A DNA stretch of 12,087 nucleotides from contig JAFGFO010000432.1 of NCBI GenBank assembly GCA_016931085.1, forward strand, positions 1 through 12,087, read 5' to 3'. The notes under the pieces were generated by a model that was given only the letters and a program-made list of their open reading frames with translations, made no database searches and was not told the DNA's origin. Position 1 is the first letter of the stretch; each line of letters opens with the position of its first letter. The stretch is from Thermoflexales bacterium. GTDB lineage: Bacteria; Chloroflexota; Anaerolineae; Fen-1058. Both the position numbers and the translations under genes were made by a program. Shown piece after piece: positions 6,761 through 12,087 of the stretch.

Positions 6761-8257
6761 TCACATCGCCGGAAAGTGCAGCTCGACCCTACATTCTTCG
6801 CCGCCCATTACGATACGGGAGCACAACTGCTCGCTCACTTCGCGCAGATCAAAGAACTCACCATGATCAACCATTGCGCGAGCCCGGCTCACATAAGCCG
6901 TTATTTGCTCTTGTGTCACCTCAATGCGAGAGTTGGCCAACTCTTGCTCCAACACGATCAGCTCTAGCCGAAGCTGATCCGCCAAATCACATTGCTCTCT
7001 GAGGGCGCGTTCAACAATGCGCGTGGGCGATTCCATCGTTCCGAAATTACGCGCCATTTTCATAGCCAGTCGATCTGCTTCCGACAAATCGCTGCGCGTG
7101 TGGTTTACTCGCAGGGTCAGTTCTTCAAGCCCAGCATTCAAGTGTTCATTTGTCCATTCGAGCAAATCGTGCAGATAATCGTCCACCAGCACATGGGTCA
7201 CCAGAATTCGAATGATTTCCTCTTCTATAGGATCGGCGGGGATAAGGCCGGATTCGGGACACGACTCGACATTGGTGTTGTGCTGTGAGCAGGCATAATA
7301 GCGATGCCCCTGCGTGCTTTTCCCTTCCATTGGGCTTCCGCAATACATGCATTCCGCGATGTTTGCGAGGAAAAAGCGGCTGCCTTTACGCCGGGGATGA
7401 TGTCGCCCGGCCAGTTTTCTTGCCTTGCGTTCGGGCATCCTTTTCTGAACCGCCTCAAACAATTCGCGAGATACGAGAGGCGGATAGATATTCGTAAACA
7501 CGTCCTCCAGAAACTCGTACTCTCCGATATAGGCTCGATTGCGGAACAGATGGTCCCACGAGCCGGCCTTGGGACCGTAAAGTCCCGTTTCCTTTGAAAT
7601 GGCCGAATGGGGAGCGCCTCGCGCTTTCATTTCGAACGCTTTGATGACCAATAGCCCCACTTCTGGATCAAGCTCTGGCTTTCGGCCCATGCGCGACGTG
7701 CCATCATGATACGTCGCGATTTGCTCCTCACGGAACGTGTATCCTTTGCAAATCGCACCGACTGGCACGCAACCTCGCTCTGCAATGAAACGCAACCCGC
7801 GCTTGGTGTTCTCACGCAAGTCCTCGAGAAACTGCTCATTCCTCCAATCCGTCATCGCTTCAAAAATGATGGCGAAAGGGCCCAGCGGAAGCTCATCCTT
7901 CATGGACAATATTTGCCACCCGTCCGCACGAAGCTGTGCTTTATACAACTGCGAGTGTATCTGGTTGCGAGCAAAGCGCGAGAAATCCCAGATAATGAGC
8001 AAATCCGCCAGGCGAGGTTTTTGTTTAGCCAGGTAAATCATGTGGTTAAAGGCCTCACGATTATCTGTGGACTTGCCTGACACCCACTGGTCACGAAAAA
8101 CCCGATCCACAACCCAGCCTTTCTCACGAACCAGCCGCATGACCTCGGCCTCTTGAGACTCTATCGTCTGGTTGTCGCCGGGCGAATGCCGCAGGTAGAC
8201 CCAAGCTTTCGTGCCAGGAGGCATATCGCGCGGGTCCAAATCATAAGATTGGCTCAT
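6761..8257 (-). CDS. Large serine recombinase (site-specific integrase/invertase)
   Basis: 498 residues, normal for the large serine integrase family. The start ATG has GGAGGG 8 bases upstream; Met12 is a weaker alternative. The catalytic resolvase domain (about 17-160) has YLRHS with nucleophile Ser25, DFSRFARN at 91-98 with conserved Arg94 and Arg97, and the long connecting helix around residues 130-162. The recombinase domain (about 165-290) shows GYTF, LDPEVGLLVIKAF and the SWDHLFRNRAYIGEY segment. A zinc ribbon follows with C303, C306, C323 and C333, then a coiled-coil/C-terminal region (about 340-460). The enzyme would join attP and attB through a Ser-DNA intermediate to integrate or excise DNA. 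It reads away from P2, and such genes usually lie next to one end of their element, so an attachment site is expected between 8258 and 8399. All key residues are present, so it looks active. Confidence 0.92.
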   Translation of the reverse strand: MSQSYDLDPRDMPPGTKAWVYLRHSPGDNQTIESQEAEVMRLVREKGWVVDRVFRDQWVSGKSTDNREAFNHMIYLAKQKPRLADLLIIWDFSRFARNQIHSQLYKAQLRADGWQILSMKDELPLGPFAIIFEAMTDWRNEQFLEDLRENTKRGLRFIAERGCVPVGAICKGYTFREEQIATYHDGTSRMGRKPELDPEVGLLVIKAFEMKARGAPHSAISKETGLYGPKAGSWDHLFRNRAYIGEYEFLEDVFTNIYPPLVSRELFEAVQKRMPERKARKLAGRHHPRRKGSRFFLANIAECMYCGSPMEGKSTQGHRYYACSQHNTNVESCPESGLIPADPIEEEIIRILVTHVLVDDYLHDLLEWTNEHLNAGLEELTLRVNHTRSDLSEADRLAMKMARNFGTMESPTRIVERALREQCDLADQLRLELIVLEQELANSRIEVTQEQITAYVSRARAMVDHGEFFDLREVSEQLCSRIVMGGEECRVELHFPAM

Positions 8258-8269
8258 CCTTCCTGCCCT

Positions 8270-8285
8270 CCATATATGGTATAAT
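8270..8285 (+). promoter_or_regulatory. Extended -10 promoter for P2 with adjoining palindrome
   Basis: TGGTATAAT (8277-8285) is an extended -10 element (TG-n-TATAAT); no good -35 box was found. It overlaps the palindrome CCATATATGG (8270-8279), which lies between the divergent recombinase and P2 genes and immediately upstream of the recombinase ribosome binding site. An operator role linking the two genes is an inference. Confidence 0.5.
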
Positions 8286-8379
8286 GTGCCTTACACAAGA
8301 ACATACGTCCTCTATCTGTCGGCCTGGCCTGTCATCTCAGGAAAAGGGCCAGCTCGCGCAAAACAGGAGGACTGATTAC

Positions 8380-8397
8380 TTGAAAGTAAAAAGCTGA
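8380..8397 (+). other. Possible five-codon leader ORF before P2
   Basis: AGGAGG at 8365-8370 is 29 bases from the P2 ATG, too far to serve it, but 9 bases from TTG 8380, which opens TTG-AAA-GTA-AAA-AGC-TGA. The TGA ends two bases before the P2 ATG. An in-frame stop at 8373 prevents P2 from starting further upstream, except at a CTG. Translation of P2 by re-initiation is therefore plausible. Confidence 0.4.
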
Positions 8398-8399
8398 CG

Positions 8400-9080
8400 A
8401 TGTTTCAAGATCTAACCTACTCGCTTGAAATCGCCGCCCACACGGCCGGGCTGGAGCATTACGCGCTGCACATGGACTTTGACGCCGTCACGGCCGTCCA
8501 GCGTTACCACGAAAGCTTTGCCCTCGAAGACTGGCTTCCCCCCTTCCACACCCACGCCGAGATCGAATTCGAGATCGGCCCCTTGGATACCGCCCGCTCA
8601 CAACTGTCACAACAGGCCATCGCGGAAACTATCGGCGCCACGTTCGAAGGAGAAAAGCATCCAGTCCCTATCATCACCCACCTGGATGTAACGTTCAGCC
8701 TGGCCATCAGCGCCTTGGGTGACCCATCATCGGACGAGTGGACTGACTATTGCTCCCAGGTGGCCGATCGCAAGTCCTTACAGGCCGGGCTGGAAAATCT
8801 CAAGCGCAGCTTGCAGCGCGCTATTGGGGACGAGGCTAAACGCCTGCCCCTTCACGTCCAGGCCCACACGACCCTGGCCGAATCCGGGCGCCTGGTGCTG
8901 AGCGAGATCAGCGCCCACTGGCGACTACCCTTCGAAGTGGATATCGACGACAGCGTACGACAAGCCAGGCTAGAAAAGTTGATGAGCTCTGTCCACACCG
9001 GGCTGGTGGCGCTCAACGCGTTCGCTCAAGACATCGGAACAGACTTTGAGGCCGTCCAACATGGATTACCAAGAATTTGA
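8400..9080 (+). CDS. P2: conserved protein of unknown function, paralogue of P1
   Basis: 226 residues, no family recognised, no signal peptide or membrane segment. It aligns over its full length with P1 (3176-3847), conserving AAH-x-AGLEHYA, the EDW-PPF block, EFEI-PLD-ARSQ, the LENL-x-SLQR helix and AESG-x-LVLS followed by AHW. P1 has about five extra N-terminal residues. The GC content is higher than that of P1, closer to the right-hand genes, suggesting P2 is the resident copy. The gene overlaps the metallopeptidase start by 20 bases, so the two are coupled, much as P1 is coupled to an HTH protein. A shared module working with exchangeable partners is possible; a substrate or adaptor of the peptidase is one guess among several. 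The ATG has no close ribosome binding site (see the leader ORF). Confidence 0.82.
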   Translation: MFQDLTYSLEIAAHTAGLEHYALHMDFDAVTAVQRYHESFALEDWLPPFHTHAEIEFEIGPLDTARSQLSQQAIAETIGATFEGEKHPVPIITHLDVTFSLAISALGDPSSDEWTDYCSQVADRKSLQAGLENLKRSLQRAIGDEAKRLPLHVQAHTTLAESGRLVLSEISAHWRLPFEVDIDDSVRQARLEKLMSSVHTGLVALNAFAQDIGTDFEAVQHGLPRI

Positions 9081-9429
9081 GCAGCTCGTAACCGAGGCCA
9101 TTGAGGCATTGCCGGCGGTGTTCCGCGAAAGGTTGGAAAACGTCGAGATCGTGGTCGAGGACTGGCCCGATCCCCAGACGATGCGCCAGGCGGGGATCCA
9201 GCATCCTTCCCAACTTCTCGGCTTTTACCATGGCGTGCCGTTGACCGGCCGCAGCCAGGGATACAATCTCGTCCTGCCCGACAAGATCAGCCTCTACCGC
9301 CAGCCGATCATGATGAGCTGCCAAAATTGGGAAGAGCTATCCAGGTTGGTCCACAGGGTTCTCAAGCACGAAATAGCCCATCACTTCGGTTTGGACGACG
9401 ACAGGTTGCGCCAGATTGGTGCGTATTGA
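9061..9429 (+). CDS. Small zinc metallopeptidase, PF06262 (zincin-like) family
   Basis: 122 residues, the usual size of this family in Actinobacteria and Chloroflexota. The zinc site is H103-E-I-A-H107 followed by H-F-G-L-D-D, giving HExxHxxGxxD with Glu104 as catalytic base and Asp113 as probable third ligand. Upstream hallmarks are also present: F-E-x-L-V at the N-terminus, P-x2-F-R-E-R-L-E-N-V, V-V-E-D-W-P, and L-L-G-F-Y-x-G-V-P-L-T. ATG 9061 is chosen over an in-frame TTG five codons upstream because the family begins at this position, and TTGAGG lies upstream at normal spacing. No signal peptide, so it is cytoplasmic. Substrates of this family are not established as far as I know. It is co-translated with P2. 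Confidence 0.92.
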   Translation: MDYQEFEQLVTEAIEALPAVFRERLENVEIVVEDWPDPQTMRQAGIQHPSQLLGFYHGVPLTGRSQGYNLVLPDKISLYRQPIMMSCQNWEELSRLVHRVLKHEIAHHFGLDDDRLRQIGAY

Positions 9430-9450
9430 CACAATCCTTGCGGTGCGATA

Positions 9451-9491
9451 TTGTTCACACGCGATAATTGTGGTATACTTACAAGTGTGAA
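9451..9491 (+). promoter_or_regulatory. Promoter of the membrane-protein operon, flanked by an inverted repeat
   Basis: TTGTTC (9451-9456), a 17-base spacer and TATACT (9474-9479) with the extended element TGG. The predicted start is near 9485-9487, at the GTG proposed as start codon. TTCACAC (9454-9460) and GTGTGAA (9485-9491) form an inverted repeat around the core promoter, an arrangement typical of a repressor operator. The tandem octamer AAGTGATC occurs just downstream (9501-9516). Confidence 0.7.
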
Positions 9492-9735
9492 TGCTGAGCC
9501 AAGTGATCAAGTGATCGCCAGGTGGGCAGAACGCATCAAGGGCCTCGGCTGGGCTGCCCCGGCGCTCATGCCGCTTATGAGAGCCGTGGGGCCGCTGCTC
9601 AGCCAGGTGCTATGGATGGGACAACCTATTGCAAGTGGGCTGGTAGACGAGACAGAGTGGAGGGAGCTTGCGCTGTTATTAGAGCACCCAGACACCCTGG
9701 ACAAATTAGAACAGCAATTGGAATCGAGGCGCTAA
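9487..9735 (+). CDS. Small protein of unknown function, first gene of the right-hand operon
   Basis: 82 residues from GTG 9487. The frame is open upstream to a TTG at 9451, but that codon lies in the promoter -35 box, so a start at 9487 (leaderless) or at GTG 9511 is more likely. The sequence has a hydrophobic middle (LGWAAPALMPLMRAVGPLL), too polar in its surroundings to be a clear membrane span, and an acidic helical C-terminus (ETEWRELALLLEHPDTLDKL). No family recognised. It is 20 bp upstream of the DUF6754-like gene and probably part of the same transcript. Confidence 0.6.
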   Translation: MNAEPSDQVIARWAERIKGLGWAAPALMPLMRAVGPLLSQVLWMGQPIASGLVDETEWRELALLLEHPDTLDKLEQQLESRR

Positions 9736-9755
9736 CAGGCCGAAAGGCAAATGAT

Positions 9756-10514
9756 ATGCCAACTCATTCTACAACAGTGACACTCTTGCTGCTAGGAGCG
9801 GTCCTGTGCTTTGGGGCGCTGACCTTTGCCTTCTGGATCGTCCTGCTCAAGCGGCGCCCACTGTCCCTGCGCACGATAGCGGCCTATCTGGCCCTGCCCA
9901 AATTGCAAAGCCGCTCGATCGAGACCGGCCAAAGTCTGCACGTCTCACTGGGCACGGCCGGGGTGGGCGGGGCCGATACGGCGGCCACATTGTCTGGGCT
10001 GGCCGTGCTGGAAGGCATGGTCGAAGAAGCGGTCGCCAGCGATTCACCCCCCACCATCACCGTTGCCGACCCCACCACGCTGATCCTGGCCCAAGACGCC
10101 CTGCGGCGTGCTTACGTTCGCCAGAACAATCCTGCCGGCTACGATCCGCGCTCCGTTCACATGATCGCCGCCCAAGCCATGCCTTACGCGGCGGCCGCGA
10201 TGGACATGCTGGCGCCAGGCCGGGTATCGGCCAACGTGATGATTGGCGCGTTTGGCCCCGAAGCAGCGATGATCGTCGAGCAAGGCGCCCAGCGAGGTGT
10301 GGCGCAAGTGGTGAGCAGCTCGAACGTGACAACTTTGCCCTTGTTGTACCCGTCTTCGGACCATCTACTCGTGGGCGAAGAGATGTTTGTGTCTGGCGCC
10401 TACATCGGCGCCAACCCAGGCCACGTGGCAAGCCTGGTTGTGCAAGACCTTTTCCGTTGGTTACTCGTATTGGCCATTTTATTTGGAGCGCCGCTCATCG
10501 CGCTCTTGAGGTAA
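9756..10514 (+). CDS. Membrane protein resembling the DUF6754 family
   Basis: 252 residues from ATG 9756, which has GAAAGG 8 bases upstream. There is a membrane span at residues 8-31 followed by KRRP, and a second near the C-terminus (233-251). Between them lies a soluble alpha/beta domain of about 195 residues, with LHVSLGTAGVGGADTAATL (61-79), ITVADPTTLILAQDALRRAY (101-120), ANVMIGAFGPEA (159-170) and HLLVGEEMFVSGAYIG (203-218). From memory this pattern belongs to DUF6754 proteins, common in Chloroflexota and of unknown function. The many small and Gly-rich loops suggest a nucleotide- or ligand-binding fold, but no catalytic motif is identified. It is followed by another membrane protein and a zinc-ribbon protein, so a membrane complex encoded by this operon is plausible. 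Confidence 0.82.
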   Translation: MPTHSTTVTLLLLGAVLCFGALTFAFWIVLLKRRPLSLRTIAAYLALPKLQSRSIETGQSLHVSLGTAGVGGADTAATLSGLAVLEGMVEEAVASDSPPTITVADPTTLILAQDALRRAYVRQNNPAGYDPRSVHMIAAQAMPYAAAAMDMLAPGRVSANVMIGAFGPEAAMIVEQGAQRGVAQVVSSSNVTTLPLLYPSSDHLLVGEEMFVSGAYIGANPGHVASLVVQDLFRWLLVLAILFGAPLIALLR

Positions 10515-10530
10515 CGCTTATTGGGATAGG

Positions 10531-10564
10531 GCGCTATCGGAATAGCGCGCGCTATAGGAATAGC
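10531..10564 (+). repeat. Two tandem hairpins with GGA loops before the six-helix membrane protein
   Basis: GCGCTAT-CGGA-ATAGCGC (10531-10548) is a 7-bp stem with loop CGGA, followed by GCTAT-AGGA-ATAGC (10551-10564), a 5-bp stem with loop AGGA. The two share CTATNGGAATAG. The same 12-mer reappears before the next gene at 11220. The hairpins end directly before the AAGGAA ribosome binding site of the gene at 10578. Confidence 0.7.
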
Positions 10565-10577
10565 AAGGAAAAACGAC

Positions 10578-11216
10578 GTGGTTCTGAAACGCATGTTACC
10601 AACCACCATAACGTTGGCCGTGGGGATCATCACCCTGGCTTCGTATTTCTTGCCCTCTCTGGCCTACATACGCGGCTACTGGATTGAATTGGCCGTGATC
10701 ATCGCGGCGTTCGCCATGCTGGTTGGCTTTATCAACCTGCTATCCGTCCACAGCGGGCGCTTGGCCGGCCGGCAGCACAGTTGGTTCTTTAGCTTCGTCA
10801 CGATCGTGGCAGCAGTCGGGGTACTGGTCGTCTCAATCCTGGACGCACTGAGCGCGGAACACCCCCATCCCGCCCAAGCCCTGGTCGGCTCACACATTCA
10901 GGCTATCTACACGTATGTGTTGTACCCGCTGCAATCCAGCTTTGCAGCCTTGTTGGCGTTCCTGTTAGCGCTGGCCGCCTTCCGTACCCTGCGCTTGCGG
11001 CGTGGTCTGAACGCCTTGTTCTTTTTGGCCGCGGCGATCATCGTCTTGCTCGCTCAGGCCATCCCTAGTATCCCAGAGTTGGCAGACCTTCGAAATTGGC
11101 TGGTGAATGTTCTGGCCACGGCCGGCTTGCGTGGTGTTCTGTTGGGCATCGGTTTGGCGACCATAGCCACCATGGTGCGAGTATTGGTGATGATCGACCG
11201 TCCAGCCAGCGAATGA
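10578..11216 (+). CDS. Integral membrane protein with about six transmembrane helices
   Basis: 212 residues. GTG 10578 is preferred as start because AAGGAA lies 8 bases upstream; ATG 10593 is the alternative and would lose only five residues. Hydrophobic segments are visible at about 7-31, 35-57, 69-91, 110-135, 143-162 and 184-206. No charged residues suggest a transport path, and no family is firmly recognised; conserved proteins of this kind follow DUF6754-like genes in Chloroflexota, as far as I recall. A soluble loop with HPHPAQ lies around residues 95-100. The gene is 63 bp from its upstream neighbour, in the same operon, with the GGA hairpins in the gap. Function unknown. Confidence 0.75.
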   Translation: MVLKRMLPTTITLAVGIITLASYFLPSLAYIRGYWIELAVIIAAFAMLVGFINLLSVHSGRLAGRQHSWFFSFVTIVAAVGVLVVSILDALSAEHPHPAQALVGSHIQAIYTYVLYPLQSSFAALLAFLLALAAFRTLRLRRGLNALFFLAAAIIVLLAQAIPSIPELADLRNWLVNVLATAGLRGVLLGIGLATIATMVRVLVMIDRPASE

Positions 11217-11219
11217 GGC

Positions 11220-11231
11220 CTATCGGAATAG
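11220..11231 (+). repeat. Third copy of the CTATCGGAATAG hairpin, before the zinc-ribbon gene
   Basis: CTAT-CGGA-ATAG is identical to 10534-10545. It lies between the membrane-protein stop (11216) and the ATG at 11239, where its GGA is the only purine-rich sequence able to act as a ribosome binding site. Confidence 0.65.
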
Positions 11232-11238
11232 ATAAGAC

Positions 11239-12087
11239 ATGCTATACTGTCCCAAATGTGGCGCGACGAATAGAGACGCAAGTAGGTTTTGCAACGAGTG
11301 CGGGGCCAAGTTGCCCAGTGAATCGGGCGTGCGTTGCCCTATGTGCAGCGCGGTGAACCCACTCAGCAATGTCTACTGTGATTCGTGCAATGCCCGCTTG
11401 ACGCCACTCGTCGCCCCGTCCAGCGCAGGCGAAGAGCCTCTCGCATCTGAACCTATCGTGCCTGTCAAGCGCGGATTATCTCTGCCGACCAAGCCGCGCG
11501 ATACAGAAGCTCCACCAGCACCCAGCGACGAGGAACCTGATTGGTTAAGCCGGATGCGAGGCAGCTTGCCCGGCGACCTCCAGGATCACGTTGAACCTTC
11601 CCCAGTTGAGGATGAAGGGATGCCAGAATGGCTGCAGGAGCCAAGCGGGCAGGCAGGCAGCGAGGAAATGCCAGATTGGCTGCGCGAGATTAAAAAGTCG
11701 GCTATAAGCGCCACACCCTCCGGCCCAGCCGAGGTCGATGCTTCAGAAGCCGTCACGGCTGAAACAGCAGCCGACGAGATGCCCGATTGGTTGAGCGGCG
11801 CAGCGCCTACAGTGGGCGCTGAAGCGGCAGAAGTGCCCGATTGGCTGAGCGGCCTGGCGCCCACAGCACCAGCCGAGCCAGAGGTCGCCGCTGCCGAAGC
11901 GGCAGAAATGCCTGATTGGCTGAGCGGCGCAGCGCCTACAGCGGGCGCTGAAGCGGCGGAAGTGCCCGATTGGCTGAGCGGCCTGGCGCCCACAGCACCA
12001 GCCGAGCCAGAGGTCGCCGCTGCCGAAGCGGCAGAAGCGCCCGATTGGCTGAGCGGCGCAGCGGACGAGATGCCCGATTGGCTGAGC
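11239..12087 (+). CDS. Double zinc-ribbon protein with DWL repeats (3' partial)
   Basis: Open to the window end; 283 residues visible. The start is ATG 11239. Two zinc ribbons come first: C4-x2-C7 with C18-x2-C21, and C33-x2-C36 with C47-x2-C50. After a Pro-rich spacer comes an acidic, Ala/Glu-rich low-complexity region with nine [P/E]-[D/E]-W-L motifs, mostly PDWLSG. From memory, Chloroflexota carry such zinc-ribbon/DWL proteins, often with a membrane segment or other domain further along, which is outside this window. Regularly spaced short W-L motifs in a disordered chain suggest linear peptides that bind a partner. A 129-bp tandem duplication enlarges the array. The gene is 22 bp behind the membrane-protein gene and probably shares its operon. 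Confidence 0.82.
   Translation, partial: MLYCPKCGATNRDASRFCNECGAKLPSESGVRCPMCSAVNPLSNVYCDSCNARLTPLVAPSSAGEEPLASEPIVPVKRGLSLPTKPRDTEAPPAPSDEEPDWLSRMRGSLPGDLQDHVEPSPVEDEGMPEWLQEPSGQAGSEEMPDWLREIKKSAISATPSGPAEVDASEAVTAETAADEMPDWLSGAAPTVGAEAAEVPDWLSGLAPTAPAEPEVAAAEAAEMPDWLSGAAPTAGAEAAEVPDWLSGLAPTAPAEPEVAAAEAAEAPDWLSGAADEMPDWLS
11781..12063 (+). repeat. 129-bp tandem repeat in the DWL region
   Basis: Copy A (11781-11909) and copy B (11910-12038) differ at only about six positions by eye, followed by a partial third copy of 25 bases (12039-12063). Each unit codes for 43 residues with two DWLSG motifs. The near-identity, including silent positions, points to recent duplication or gene conversion. 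Confidence 0.85.

Noticed and set aside
9522..9755. N-terminal extension of the DUF6754-like gene to 9522
   Set aside because: The extension overlaps the small gene at 9487-9735 in another frame; ATG 9756 has a good ribosome binding site and starts directly before the membrane span.
9806..10687. Arg-rich 293-residue frame overlapping the DUF6754-like gene
   Set aside because: High-GC shadow frame of low-complexity Arg/Gly/Pro composition, overlapping two supported genes.
11240..11248. TGCTATACT as an extended -10 promoter before the zinc-ribbon gene
   Set aside because: It overlaps the ATG at 11239; a transcript from it would start inside the coding region, so it is probably just codons for Leu-Tyr.

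Overview
The window reads as a piece of a Chloroflexota (Anaerolineae-like) chromosome carrying a small accessory island. The assignment is an inference from gene content: a large secreted protein of Ig-like repeats with a TPTDTP-type linker, a PF06262-type zinc metallopeptidase, a two-anchor membrane protein of the kind I associate with DUF6754, and a zinc-ribbon protein with repeated DWL motifs. Coding density is high, GC content is moderate to high, and no stretch over 300 bases lacks a gene.

Layout. (1) 2-3025: 3' part of a giant surface/secreted protein, with a 27-bp minisatellite and a dispersed palindromic repeat inside the reading frame. (2) 3176-4074: a two-gene unit, here called P1 plus an excisionase-like HTH protein, overlapping by 4 bp. 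(3) 4108-4793: a consensus sigma-70-type promoter, a run of four hairpins (candidate structured RNA), then two small unknown genes. (4) 4765-8257, minus strand: a large serine recombinase and a 599-residue ParB-like protein with a cysteine-rich middle, separated by a perfect 19-bp inverted repeat. (5) 8400-9429: P2, a clear paralogue of P1, overlapping a small HExxH metallopeptidase. (6) 9487-12087: a likely operon of a small unknown protein, a DUF6754-like membrane protein, a six-helix membrane protein, and a zinc-ribbon/DWL-repeat protein that runs off the window.

How it fits together. The recombinase, ParB-like protein, excisionase-like protein, promoter and hairpin RNA look like an integrative element or its remnant. 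It lies between two directly oriented paralogues (P1 and P2), each tightly coupled to a different partner gene. The element's ends and attachment sites could not be fixed from the sequence alone. P1 and P2 belong to no family I recognise; together with the hairpin RNA and the Cys-rich ParB-like protein they are the parts most likely to be undescribed. The right-hand operon looks like host DNA; small GGA-loop hairpins sit just before two of its start codons, and its first gene may be read from a leaderless transcript.
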